The translations under genes were made by a program, and so were the position numbers. Shown here piece after piece: positions 19,336 to 27,731 of a stretch of DNA of 64,000 bases. The stretch covers positions 1 to 64,000 of the forward strand of contig NZ_RXHS01000008.1 in the NCBI RefSeq assembly GCF_004138125.1, given 5' to 3'. Source of the stretch: Seramator thermalis (GTDB lineage: Bacteria > Bacteroidota > Bacteroidia > Bacteroidales > Dysgonomonadaceae). Within the stretch, counting starts at the first letter, position 1. Every line of letters begins with the position of its first letter. The notes below the pieces were generated by a model. That model was not told where the DNA came from, made no database searches, and saw only the letters and a list, made by a program, of their open reading frames with translations.

Positions 19336-19505
19336 ACCCCCCTGAGTACTACAAACGTCATTAACCCTCCCTGAATCGCTTGAATTATTTTTTCCCGTAC
19401 CCCCTACGAGAAATTACGGAAAATAAAGTACATCTAAAGCATGATTTTGCCCGTTTTTAACTATAGTTTAACTCAATGGAACGTAATTGCTGCAACTTGG
19501 GTTAA

Positions 19506-19986
19506 ATGCTTATAAGGGGTTCGAATGGGGGTTCTGCCGTATTTACGCCGCACTTGGCTCGTATTTGCGTCTTATGAGATTTGGTCCTACTTTCAGCCCA
19601 AAAGTGTGATTAATTATCAAAAAATGTGACTTATAGCTCAAAAACATAATTTTTCAGCTGCAATATTTTTAGCCGTTTCATTTATATTTGCGAACGGTCA
19701 ACCAATTTTCACTTTCGTCGGAAAATAGTTTAAAACTTAAGCCTACGTGTCTCTATGGGTTTACTGATGTGTGTTTTCAGGGCTTCATGTTTTTTAAAAA
19801 AACAATGGCAGATATTGAGGATAGCAATATCTAATGCATTTAATGCATAGACCCAATGCCTCAATCTTTGCTCAGAGGTTCTATGTGTTGACAAAGTTTG
19901 CGAATTAAATTTCTTCAAAAAACGAATTGAAAACCGGATATCTATTTCGAAAATTCTTTCGAATACTTAAAATGGAGTTTTAAGAT
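19506..19986. other. Intergenic region between the IS and the hydrogenase operon
   Basis: I find no gene I can support in these 481 bases. A 62-codon minus-strand frame (19918-19730) looks like a decayed or repeat-derived sequence and shows no domain. Near the end of hydC, TTCGAAA (19946-19952) and TTTCGAA (19957-19963) form a short hairpin that could be a weak terminator; it lacks a good T-run. Confidence 0.4.
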
Positions 19987-20538
19987 TCAATCTTTATACT
20001 CGCCTATAATCTGCTTAACACTTTCGGGCGAAACGCGACCAAAAACTCTTTCGCCTACCATAACCACAGGGGCCAAACCGCAAGCACCAACGCATCGAAG
20101 GCAATTAATCGAAAACTTTCCGTCGGGAGTGGTTTCGCCAACTTCTATATTCAGTTCCTTTTTAAATTCTTCGAGAATTTTTTCCGATCCTCGCACATAA
20201 CAGGCCGTTCCCAAACATATCGAAATCGGATGTTCTCCTTTGGGAGTCATGGTGAAAAAAGAGTAAAACGACACCACTCCATAAACCTGAGCAACAGGTA
20301 TTCGCAAGTTTTGCGCAATCACATCCTGAACTTCTGCCGGCAAGTATCCAAATTCCGATTGAGTCTCGTGCAGCACATTGATCAATTCACCCGGATCATT
20401 ACCAAATGACCGACAAATAGCATCGATTTTTTCGATTTTATCCGCCGTAAGCTTTATTTTTACCTCAACTTGTGTCGACGATCCGTTATAGGGATATTCG
20501 TGTGCAACATTATTTTCTGTATTGGTTTTCGTGCTCAT
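19987..20538 (-). CDS. hydC: NADH-dependent [FeFe] hydrogenase subunit C (NuoE-like, [2Fe-2S])
   Basis: Small thioredoxin-fold subunit of the trimeric HydABC hydrogenase, homologous to complex I NuoE. The 183-aa protein has the NuoE core (LINVLHETQSEFGYLPAEV, VYGVVSFYSFFTMTPKGEH) and four Cys for one [2Fe-2S] cluster: ICLGTACYVRG and NCLRCVGACGLAPVV. It is the last gene of the ten-gene minus-strand operon, 20 bp after hydA. Placing hydC after hydA is unlike the common hydC-hydB-hydA order, which the second cluster in this window does have. Confidence 0.93.
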   Translation of the reverse strand: MSTKTNTENNVAHEYPYNGSSTQVEVKIKLTADKIEKIDAICRSFGNDPGELINVLHETQSEFGYLPAEVQDVIAQNLRIPVAQVYGVVSFYSFFTMTPKGEHPISICLGTACYVRGSEKILEEFKKELNIEVGETTPDGKFSINCLRCVGACGLAPVVMVGERVFGRVSPESVKQIIGEYKD

Positions 20539-20558
20539 AACTCTTTGCTTTTAGATTA

Positions 20559-22331
20559 CTATCGATGAATCGTTACTTCGTTGCCCTTCGGAAAATAGTG
20601 GGTATGCAACAGGCTATGAGCCTTCTTGCTGCCGGGCTCTCCCAAAAATTCGCTGTAGAGGCGAATAATGGAAGGATTCTCATGTGATTTGCGAATGGTT
20701 TTTCTTTCGTCTTCGGTATAAATGGCAGCGGCTCTTTGCCGGAGTATTTCGCTATAGCCATGATGATACGGTTGTCCGCCGCCCCCAATGCAACCGCCGG
20801 GGCAAGCCATAATTTCGATGGCATGGTAGTTAGAAGTCCCTGCGCGAACTTCGTCGAGCAATTTTCGCGCATTTCCCAATCCGTTGGCAATGCCGATATT
20901 CAATGGAAGTCCGTCAAAATCGATGGTAGCAGAGCGAATCCCTTCCAAGCCGCGCAGCTGCTCAAATTCAATCTTTTCCAGCTTCTTTCCTGTATATAAT
21001 TCATAAGCAGTTCGGCAAGCCGCCTCGATCACACCTCCCGTATTGCCAAAAATAACGCCTGCACCTGAGGATTCGCCCAAAGGATCGTCGAAATCTTCGT
21101 CGGGTAAATCCAGAAAGTCGATGTTCGCCAACTTGATAAATGCGGCCAGCTCACGCGTGGAAATGGAATAATCAACATCGGGATTTCCGTTTACTTTAAA
21201 CTCATTGCGCTGACATTCGTATTTTTTTGCCAGACATGGCATAATGGATACAACCACCAAATCATTCCGATTGACACCGATTTTGTCGGCAAAATACGTT
21301 TTTGCTATAGCTCCAAACATTTGTTGTGGCGATTTGGCAGTCGATGGCACGTCAAGCAGATCAGGGAAATTATGCTCAAAAAAGTTCACCCAACCCGGAC
21401 AGCAAGAGGTAAGAATCGGCAACTTAACAGAAGTATCTCCGGCCATATAGCCCTTGATTCGATTCAAAAATTCCGTGCCTTCTTCCATGATGGTGAGGTC
21501 GGCACCGAAATCGGTATCGAACACATAATCGAAACCGAGACGGCGAAGGGCAGCAACCAGTTTGCCGGTAACCAACGTGCCGGGTTCCATTCCAAATTCT
21601 TCGCCGAGAGCAGCTCTAACGGCAGGCGCCGTTTGAACGATTACTGTTTTCGAGGGATCGGATAAAGCCCGAATAATTTCATTGGTGTGATCGACTTCGG
21701 TGAGTGCTCCTGTAGGACATACCGAAACACACTGACCGCAATAAGTGCAAGGCGAATCCTCGAGATTCATTTCGAATGCCGGAGCAACTACCGACATAAA
21801 TCCACGATTGATTGCCGACAGAGCTCCTACCGTTTGCACCTGATTGCACATCATTTCGCAACGCCGGCACAGGATGCATTTGTCGATATCTCGAATGATG
21901 GATGGCGATGTATCTTTTCGATAAGTCGATTGTTCGCCTTTGTAGGGAATTTCGCGTATTCCGAGTTGAGTGGCCAAATGTTGTAACTCGCACTGTCCCG
22001 ATTTTGCACAAACAAGGCAATCGAAAGGATGATCGGAGATGATGAGTTCGAGCACCGTTCGTCGTGCATTGATCACGCGGATATTATGGGTGTTGACCAC
22101 CATTCCTTCCTGTACTTCGGTAATACACGATGGAGCCAGATTGCGACGTCCTTCGATCTCGACAACACAAATACGGCATCCACCCGGCTTATTTTCTATG
22201 CCCATGTCTCCGAGTTCGAAGTGGCACAATGTGGGAATATCGATTCCAAACTGACGTGCCGATTTCAGAATGGTTGTACCTTTTTCGACTTCAATTTTTT
22301 TATTGTCGATGGTAAGTTTTATCATTTCCAT
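20559..22331 (-). CDS. hydA: [FeFe] hydrogenase catalytic subunit HydA (bifurcating, NADH/ferredoxin type)
   Basis: Reversibly reduces protons to H2; in HydABC enzymes this is coupled to NADH and reduced ferredoxin. The 590-aa chain, from ATG 22331, has a [2Fe-2S] domain (C-x10-15-C-xx-C pattern around PGGCRICVVEIEG), a His/Cys [4Fe-4S] segment (HPFDCLVCAKSGQCEL), two [4Fe-4S] motifs (CILCRRCEMMC; CTYCGQCVSVCP), then the H-cluster domain with all canonical signatures: TSCCPGW (Thr308-Trp314), MPCLAKKYE and MACPGGCIGGGGQPY. The C-terminal small-subunit-type tail ends LLHTHYFPKGN. The start at 22331 is preferred over 22373 because homology begins at MIKLTIDNKKIEV. It is 75 bp downstream of hydB. 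Confidence 0.95.
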   Translation of the reverse strand: MEMIKLTIDNKKIEVEKGTTILKSARQFGIDIPTLCHFELGDMGIENKPGGCRICVVEIEGRRNLAPSCITEVQEGMVVNTHNIRVINARRTVLELIISDHPFDCLVCAKSGQCELQHLATQLGIREIPYKGEQSTYRKDTSPSIIRDIDKCILCRRCEMMCNQVQTVGALSAINRGFMSVVAPAFEMNLEDSPCTYCGQCVSVCPTGALTEVDHTNEIIRALSDPSKTVIVQTAPAVRAALGEEFGMEPGTLVTGKLVAALRRLGFDYVFDTDFGADLTIMEEGTEFLNRIKGYMAGDTSVKLPILTSCCPGWVNFFEHNFPDLLDVPSTAKSPQQMFGAIAKTYFADKIGVNRNDLVVVSIMPCLAKKYECQRNEFKVNGNPDVDYSISTRELAAFIKLANIDFLDLPDEDFDDPLGESSGAGVIFGNTGGVIEAACRTAYELYTGKKLEKIEFEQLRGLEGIRSATIDFDGLPLNIGIANGLGNARKLLDEVRAGTSNYHAIEIMACPGGCIGGGGQPYHHGYSEILRQRAAAIYTEDERKTIRKSHENPSIIRLYSEFLGEPGSKKAHSLLHTHYFPKGNEVTIHR

Positions 22332-22406
22332 AAAATAGTTTTTTTTGAAAGGTTGGAGAAAAACGATTTGCAATTCTTTTCTATTCAGATGCCGGGTTGA
22401 AAATCT

Positions 22407-24230
22407 TTACACCGAAACAGTTGTAGGTTTATATTCATTTTTCAAATTGATGGCATCGAATTGGCATTTTTCCATACACGATCCGCATTTGATGCAAATT
22501 TTCTGATCGATAAGGTGTGGTTGCTTTTTCTCGCCCGAAATGGCATTTACGGGACAAACACGCTTGCACGCGCCACAACCCGTACATTCTTCTTCGTCGA
22601 TTACATAATAAAGCAAATCGTGACATTGACCCGAACGACATTTTTTTTCGAAAACGTGTTCTTCATATTCTTCGATGAAATTGTTCAATGTCGAAAGTAC
22701 AGGATTGGGTGATGTTTGGCCCAATCCGCACAAAGCCGTATCTCTGATGACGTTACACAAATTGCGAAGTTTATCGAGATCTTCGGGATCGGCTTTCCCT
22801 TGAGTCATGCGTTCCAAAATTTCATACAGACGCTTGTTGCCAATCCGACAGGGCGCACATTTTCCGCAAGATTCCTCAACGATGAATCCGAGATAATATT
22901 TTGCAACCGAAACCATGCAATCATCTTCGTCGAGTACGATCATACCTCCCGATCCCATCATCGATCCGGCAGCAGTCAAACTTTCGTAATCTATCGGCGT
23001 ATCGAGATGTTTTTCTGTGAGGCAGCCACCCGACGGGCCGCCGGTTTGTACAGCTTTGAATTTCTTCCCGTTTTTGATTCCGCCGCCAATTTCGAAAATA
23101 ATCTCTCGCAGCGTTGTTCCCATCGGGACTTCGATCAACCCCACATTGTTGATTTTACCGGCAAGTGCAAAAACTTTGGTGCCCTTCGATTTTTCGGTAC
23201 CGATAGATGAAAACCACTCTGCTCCTTTCAAAATGATAACCGGAACATTGGCAAAAGTTTCTACATTATTCACGTTGGTAGGTTTGCCGAGATAGCCGCT
23301 TTGTGCGGGAAATGGAGGTTTATTGGTAGGTTCGCCGCGTTTTCCTTCCATGGAATGGATGAGCGCAGTTTCTTCACCGCACACAAATGCTCCCGCTCCA
23401 TAGCGTAAGTTGATGTCGAAAGAGAAATCGGTGCCGAAAATATGCTCGCCGAGCAATCCGTATTGATGTGCCTGATCGATGGCTACTTTCAATCGCTTAA
23501 CTGCCAGTGGATATTCGGCTCTTACATATATCAAGCCTTTGCCGGCACCGATGCAATAACCGCAAATTGCCATTGCTTCGAGGACCGAATGAGGATCGCC
23601 TTCGAGAATGGATCGATCCATGAAAGCACCGGGATCACCTTCATCGGCATTGCATACTACATATTTCTGATCAGCGGGATTCTTACTGGTGATTTCCCAT
23701 TTCAAGCCGGTAGGAAATCCTGCCCCACCTCTTCCTCGAAGCCCGGAACGCTTGATGATGTCAATCGTTTGCTCAGGTGTATATTCACTCAATACTTTAC
23801 CCAAAGCTTGGTAGGCATCGCGGGCAATGGCTTCATCAATGTTTTCCGGATCGATCAGCCCACAATTACGCAAAGCAACACGCAATTGTTTTTTGTAAAA
23901 TCCCATATGCTTAGAGTCCGAAACATATTCCTGTGTGTCGGGGTCGAGATATAGAAGCCGAGTAACCTTTCGCCCTTTAATAATATGCTCGTCAATGATT
24001 TCGGCAGTGTCTTCGGGCTTCACTTGTGTGTAAAAGGTATCATCGGGTAATATCTTGACAATTGGCCCTTTTTCGCAAAAGCCAAAGCAGCCAGTGCGAA
24101 TCACCTGAACTTCGTTTTTTAGACCTTTTCGCAGGAGTTCATCCTGAAACAGTTCACTAATCAATCCGCTTTGTGAAGACCGGCAACCCGTTCCCCCACA
24201 CACCAAAATATGCATTTTATACTGACTCAT
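22407..24230 (-). CDS. hydB: [FeFe] hydrogenase subunit HydB (NuoF-like, FMN/NADH site)
   Basis: Flavin subunit exchanging electrons with NAD(H); in HydABC it is the proposed site of bifurcation. The 607-aa protein starts with a thioredoxin-like [2Fe-2S] domain with four Cys (VCGGTGCRSSQSG; RTGCFGFCEKG). The NuoF core follows, with the NADH/FMN motif GRGGAGFPTGLKW (about residue 164), NADEGDPGAFMDR, and the [4Fe-4S] site ESCGKCAPCRIG. It ends with a two-cluster ferredoxin domain (CTGCGACKRVCP; CIKCGSCMEKC). Order and length are typical of HydB. It starts 18 bp after the small ferredoxin gene. Confidence 0.95.
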   Translation of the reverse strand: MSQYKMHILVCGGTGCRSSQSGLISELFQDELLRKGLKNEVQVIRTGCFGFCEKGPIVKILPDDTFYTQVKPEDTAEIIDEHIIKGRKVTRLLYLDPDTQEYVSDSKHMGFYKKQLRVALRNCGLIDPENIDEAIARDAYQALGKVLSEYTPEQTIDIIKRSGLRGRGGAGFPTGLKWEITSKNPADQKYVVCNADEGDPGAFMDRSILEGDPHSVLEAMAICGYCIGAGKGLIYVRAEYPLAVKRLKVAIDQAHQYGLLGEHIFGTDFSFDINLRYGAGAFVCGEETALIHSMEGKRGEPTNKPPFPAQSGYLGKPTNVNNVETFANVPVIILKGAEWFSSIGTEKSKGTKVFALAGKINNVGLIEVPMGTTLREIIFEIGGGIKNGKKFKAVQTGGPSGGCLTEKHLDTPIDYESLTAAGSMMGSGGMIVLDEDDCMVSVAKYYLGFIVEESCGKCAPCRIGNKRLYEILERMTQGKADPEDLDKLRNLCNVIRDTALCGLGQTSPNPVLSTLNNFIEEYEEHVFEKKCRSGQCHDLLYYVIDEEECTGCGACKRVCPVNAISGEKKQPHLIDQKICIKCGSCMEKCQFDAINLKNEYKPTTVSV

Positions 24231-24248
24231 TGTTTGCTCCTCCTCGAT

Positions 24249-24653
24249 TTATTGTTCTTCCTGTTCGATGGTATCATAATTCTGAGGAATAATGCCATCC
24301 ACCAATTCTCCGTGCTTGATATACCGCTCGATGATTTCGTCGGCACGGACATTATCCACATATCCAAAAACCATTGCTTCTTTGCCCGGAAGTATAACTT
24401 CGACCGTAGGTTCGGCGAAACAATAGCCCATGCATCCCGTTTGCGTAACGATGGCATCGATATTTCTTTTTTCGAGTTCTTCCACAAAATATTCCATCAC
24501 TTTTTTGGCGCCGGCCGCTATGCCACAGGTTGCCATTGCAACTTTGACTTGCACGCGTGCTTCGGGATTTTCGGCTTTGTTGCGCAAGTCGATTCTCGAT
24601 TTAACTTCCTCCTGTTTTTTTTTCAGGTCAGCTAATGTTTTGATTTCAGTCAT
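24249..24653 (-). CDS. Small thioredoxin-like ferredoxin-domain protein of the hydrogenase operon
   Basis: A free-standing [2Fe-2S] thioredoxin-like domain resembling the N-terminal domain of HydB and NuoE. From ATG 24653 it is 134 aa (MTEIKTLADLKKKQEEV, then a charged helix). The visible Cys are in MATCGIAAGAKK and QTGCMGYCFAEP: three, not the usual four, because the second position of the first pair is replaced by CGIAAG. It may bind a cluster with another ligand, or be a redox-inactive docking protein. An in-frame ATG at 24686 would add 11 residues. It lies between the GHKL ATPase and hydB, the usual place for this family in hydrogenase clusters. Confidence 0.8.
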   Translation of the reverse strand: MTEIKTLADLKKKQEEVKSRIDLRNKAENPEARVQVKVAMATCGIAAGAKKVMEYFVEELEKRNIDAIVTQTGCMGYCFAEPTVEVILPGKEAMVFGYVDNVRADEIIERYIKHGELVDGIIPQNYDTIEQEEQ

Positions 24654-24698
24654 GTCGATATTTTGATTTAAAATATTAATTCTCATTATATTGCAGAT

Positions 24699-25262
24699 CT
24701 AACAAAGGTAACTGCCGCAAGGTCGTTTTCGAAATAATTCCTCGAAATTGGCAGTAAAAAATTCTTTGAGTGCAAAAAACATTTCGGCAGTATCCAAGTC
24801 AATTCCAAGTTGTTTCAGTTCGTCGGAGTCAAAACGAAATTCGTCATCATCTAATCGGTAAAGCGCTCGAAATCGAATTTCCGGATTGGTCTTGAGCAAT
24901 AAGGCCAGTGTGCCTGCAATATCTCCCAGTGGCAAACAGTCGGGATGATCGGTTCGATAAACAGCTTTTACCCATGCCCCCATTTGGGGCTCAGATTTAA
25001 CTTCGAGACTTCCTCCCGTTTGCTCGCACGTCATCTTCAAAAGAGGTACACCCAGTCCAACTTTTCGGGTAGTGCGTGTGGTAAAAAACGGATCATCCAT
25101 TTTCTTCAGCATTTCTTTGTTTATCCCTATTCCGTCATCATTCACAACAAAAGTCAATGTGTGATCTTTTGTTTTTTCTTCGAACAGAATGTCGATCGTT
25201 TTCGCATTTGCCCGAATAGAATTTTGTACAATATCCATCAGATGCATCGATAAATCTACCAT
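24699..25262 (-). CDS. GHKL-type ATP-binding protein (histidine-kinase-like ATPase) of the hydrogenase operon
   Basis: The 187-aa protein has a HATPase_c fold without a histidine-phosphotransfer or sensor domain. Its N-box is MDIVQNSIRANAKTI (residues about 9-23), the G1 box VNDDGIGI, and the G2-like region TRKVGLGVPLLKMTCEQTGG. The remaining 70 residues are acidic and end with two Cys (RPCGSYLC). Such stand-alone ATPases are recurrent in [FeFe] hydrogenase clusters, but their partners are not defined. Its start overlaps the end of the PHP gene by 7 bp, indicating translational coupling. Confidence 0.82.
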   Translation of the reverse strand: MVDLSMHLMDIVQNSIRANAKTIDILFEEKTKDHTLTFVVNDDGIGINKEMLKKMDDPFFTTRTTRKVGLGVPLLKMTCEQTGGSLEVKSEPQMGAWVKAVYRTDHPDCLPLGDIAGTLALLLKTNPEIRFRALYRLDDDEFRFDSDELKQLGIDLDTAEMFFALKEFFTANFEELFRKRPCGSYLC

Positions 25263-26014
25263 ATCTCGGAGTCGTGATTGAGAATTTCAGATCCAAAAGC
25301 ATTCCTTTCGAAAGCCGATCTAAAAAAAATCCAGTTCAATTCGGGCATCCGAAAAAAAGTGGTGAGAGTGCCGATATCCTCCAATTGATGTGCATCGGAG
25401 TTGCGAAGAATACGCGCATTTTGCAATTCGGGATGCATTTTCAAAAATTCGGGGACAGAATGTCGCTTCGAAATTTCGAGTGCGTCGTATTTCAAATCGA
25501 AGGGAATGAACCCCAACTGACTGAAAATGCTATTTTTGAGACGATCGATATGGGCCGGCACAAAAATTCCACCCAACGCGTGAACTTGATTTGCCACATT
25601 TTCTATATCATCACGAATTCCCAAATACAGTGATCGCTTTTCTTCAAATATAATTCCATCATCCTCATCCACTGCAACCTGGTATCCAAATAAATCAGGA
25701 TCATTTTCTATTTCGGGTAACTTTCGGTCGAGATATTTTTGAAATTCCGATATCGCCTCCAAATCGGGAAAATATGCCAAACAATGCACCTCTTCCTGTG
25801 TATTTATTTCACATCCGGGAACAACAAAAATATTCTCTTTTTCGGCAATTTCAAGACAGGTTTTCACGTTCCTTGTCGAATTGTGATCCGTTATCGCAAT
25901 CATATCCAGCCCTTTTTGTATGGCTGCTTGGATAATATTGCGCGGGCTCATGTCCAAATCGCCGCAAGGAGACAGACAGGTATGAACGTGCAAATCGGCC
26001 TTGTAAAGATTCAT
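25256..26014 (-). CDS. PHP-domain metal-dependent phosphoesterase-like protein
   Basis: The 252-aa protein has the four PHP metal-binding motifs: DLHVHTCLSPCGD at the N-terminus, AITDHNST, PGCEINTQEEVHCLAY, and the late HIDRLKNS and RNSDAHQLEDIG. PHP proteins hydrolyse phosphate esters or nucleotides; the substrate here is unknown. An acidic insertion (VDEDDGIIFEEKRSLYLG) sits mid-protein. It overlaps the upstream DRTGG gene by 4 bp (ATGA) and the downstream ATPase gene by 7 bp. PHP genes of this type recur in hydrogenase operons, suggesting turnover of a small phosphorylated signal or cofactor, which is inference. Confidence 0.88.
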   Translation of the reverse strand: MNLYKADLHVHTCLSPCGDLDMSPRNIIQAAIQKGLDMIAITDHNSTRNVKTCLEIAEKENIFVVPGCEINTQEEVHCLAYFPDLEAISEFQKYLDRKLPEIENDPDLFGYQVAVDEDDGIIFEEKRSLYLGIRDDIENVANQVHALGGIFVPAHIDRLKNSIFSQLGFIPFDLKYDALEISKRHSVPEFLKMHPELQNARILRNSDAHQLEDIGTLTTFFRMPELNWIFFRSAFERNAFGSEILNHDSEIW

Positions 26015-26358
26015 TCCGCTTGATTGAGATAGACGTACAATTTGCCTGCGGTTTCGAACGCAGGAAGATGAGACGAAAGAATAACAACGCCTTCTTCATC
26101 GGCATGCTTCACGACTTCGTCGTCAATCTCACGTTCGTTCACGACTATAATGGCGCTCAACTCTTTGAGCGAAGCAACAGCCACAATATTCTTGTGTACT
26201 TGTGAGGTGATCCAAAGCATGCCCGGTTGGGCCTTGCCAATGACGTCACTCAACAAGTCCGATACGTATGCCGATTGAGGTATTCGATCCGGCAAATTTA
26301 TTCCGGACAACGGCTCGAAGTTCAAATCGGCGGCTAATTTTTTAAGATTCGTTTTCAT
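26011..26358 (-). CDS. DRTGG-domain protein, second copy
   Basis: A 115-aa DRTGG-type domain alone (family PF07085, found as a regulatory domain next to CBS domains and in phosphotransacetylases). Recognisable parts are YVSDLLSDVIGKAQPGMLWI, then IVAVASLKELSAIIVVN and the C-terminal VVILSSHLPAFETAGKLYVY. It is homologous to the first gene of the operon (28143-28484), both ending in FE(T/I)(A/S)GKLY. It overlaps the HydS-like gene by 17 bp and the PHP gene by 4 bp. A ligand, perhaps a nucleotide, is plausible but unproven. Confidence 0.82.
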   Translation of the reverse strand: MKTNLKKLAADLNFEPLSGINLPDRIPQSAYVSDLLSDVIGKAQPGMLWITSQVHKNIVAVASLKELSAIIVVNEREIDDEVVKHADEEGVVILSSHLPAFETAGKLYVYLNQAE

Positions 26359-27712
26359 CGGTATATTTGTTAAGTCGGTTCTGCCCCCAAATTTTCTCGA
26401 TTACCGAAAATGATTGTTCGGGACTTAGTTTATAGTTTTTTTCCATCACGCGTTGCACAAACACACAATAAGAAATGCTTGCTCGGTCTTGGGCAATATC
26501 TTCGGCCAGCGCCCTACAGCTGGGCGCTCCACAAGCGCCGCAATCGAAACCGGGCAAAAATGTCATCAGCTTTTTGATATGCTTCATTTTCTGAAGGGCT
26601 TTTCCCATATCCTCGTCGAGTTGCAGTCCTTCGCGTGGTTCAACCGCATCGATTTGCAGCTCCCGATGCAATTCCTCCGAAAATTCAAACAGCATATTCG
26701 TTACTTTTCCTTCATTTTGGAGTTTCAATTTTTCCAATTTTTTCTGACGTTGTTCGAGTCGTTCCACCGCAAGAAATCGGTTACAGGGACAAAGGATGCC
26801 ACCGGCACAACCCTGATCACAAGCACGCATTTCCAAAAAATCGATATGTGCCAACTGACCCGATTCGAGTTTATCGAGAAATTCGATGACATTGTTCATC
26901 CCGTCGATAGCCAAACTTCTTCCTGAAAAGTATTTTTTTTCGGTTCCCGATAACGACCAGCATACCGAATCCGGACTCATGTTGGCATACGATTTGTGCA
27001 ATCCCGAACTTTTATCTTCCCGTATGATTTTCGACACCAGATTGTAGATGATTTTCATATCGATAGTCCCGTCGATTGGCGATTCTTTTTCGGCAACAGG
27101 ATCACGGGCAGCCACAATTTTTGCCGCACATGGCGTGATGTAATAAATATAAATTTCGGATGGCGGAATGCCTTGTCTTTCTTTAGATTTTCTCAGGTAA
27201 AGCGCCGCAATGTCGTGAGGCGCTTTCAATCGAATGATTTGATCGGTGAGCGAAGGATAGAGCACTTGTATCAACCGGACAACGGCGGGACAAAATGAAG
27301 TAATTGCCGGCCGTTGGTCGATTTCATTTTCCAAATGACGGTATTCACTTTTTACCATATCCACAGCTTGTTCAACTTCGAAAACATCGTCAAATCCAAT
27401 TTGTCTGACAGCCTCAAGAATTCGCGTGGCAGAATAATCGGAAGGAAATTGTCCGATAAAAATCGAAGGTACAAGAGCGATTCGGTAACCGCTACTTTTG
27501 ACCGACGCAAGACCATCGTCCTTTACATAAATTGCCCGTTGCGGGCAAACTCTGAAGCATTCACCACAATCAACGCATCGAACCGATTGAATGCGGGCAT
27601 GTCCTCCGTCAATGCGAATTGCCTCGGTAGGACAAACCCGCATGCAATGAGAGCAACCGATGCACTTATCGGCATCGATCTGAATTGCATGAGTGTATGT
27701 GTACTGCTTCAT
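26342..27712 (-). CDS. HydS-like [FeFe] hydrogenase homologue, putative redox/H2 sensor
   Basis: The 456-aa protein has two [4Fe-4S] ferredoxin motifs (CIGCSHCMRVCP, Cys17-27; CVDCGECFRVCP, Cys46-56), a diverged [FeFe] hydrogenase large-subunit domain, and a C-terminal PF04060-type [4Fe-4S] domain (FDCGACGAPSC, Cys391-399, with Cys416). The four Cys equivalent to the H-cluster ligands remain: Cys141 in TSFCPAVV, Cys195 in TPCAAK, Cys298 and Cys302 in RACDQGCAGG. The proton-relay Cys of TSCCP is Phe140 here. A coiled coil (about 312-335) links the two halves. Loss of the relay Cys and location in a regulatory operon fit a sensory (group C-like) protein rather than a catalyst. Unlike many group C proteins it has no PAS or phosphatase domain. 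Confidence 0.85.
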   Translation of the reverse strand: MKQYTYTHAIQIDADKCIGCSHCMRVCPTEAIRIDGGHARIQSVRCVDCGECFRVCPQRAIYVKDDGLASVKSSGYRIALVPSIFIGQFPSDYSATRILEAVRQIGFDDVFEVEQAVDMVKSEYRHLENEIDQRPAITSFCPAVVRLIQVLYPSLTDQIIRLKAPHDIAALYLRKSKERQGIPPSEIYIYYITPCAAKIVAARDPVAEKESPIDGTIDMKIIYNLVSKIIREDKSSGLHKSYANMSPDSVCWSLSGTEKKYFSGRSLAIDGMNNVIEFLDKLESGQLAHIDFLEMRACDQGCAGGILCPCNRFLAVERLEQRQKKLEKLKLQNEGKVTNMLFEFSEELHRELQIDAVEPREGLQLDEDMGKALQKMKHIKKLMTFLPGFDCGACGAPSCRALAEDIAQDRASISYCVFVQRVMEKNYKLSPEQSFSVIEKIWGQNRLNKYTDENES

Positions 27713-27731
27713 TGCTGCACTTTTTTGGGTA

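Larger units (their letters stand above)
17398..19505 (-). mobile_element. IS1634-like insertion sequence, about 2.1 kb
   Basis: Imperfect terminal inverted repeats bound one transposase gene: TTAACCCAGATTGCAGC at 17398-17414 and, as reverse complement, TTAACCCAAGTTGCAGC from 19505 to 19489; they differ at two adjacent positions. The outer four bases on both sides are TTAA, which may be part of the repeat or a TTAA target duplication. Since TTAA is its own complement, sequence alone cannot decide. The element sits between the M16 peptidase terminator and the 3' end of the first hydrogenase operon. The transposase frame is intact, so the copy may be active. Confidence 0.75.

Noticed and set aside
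19730-19918. 62-codon minus-strand frame as a real gene
   Set aside because: No domain, no promoter, and surrounding sequence looks like degraded intergenic or repeat material; too little to support a protein.
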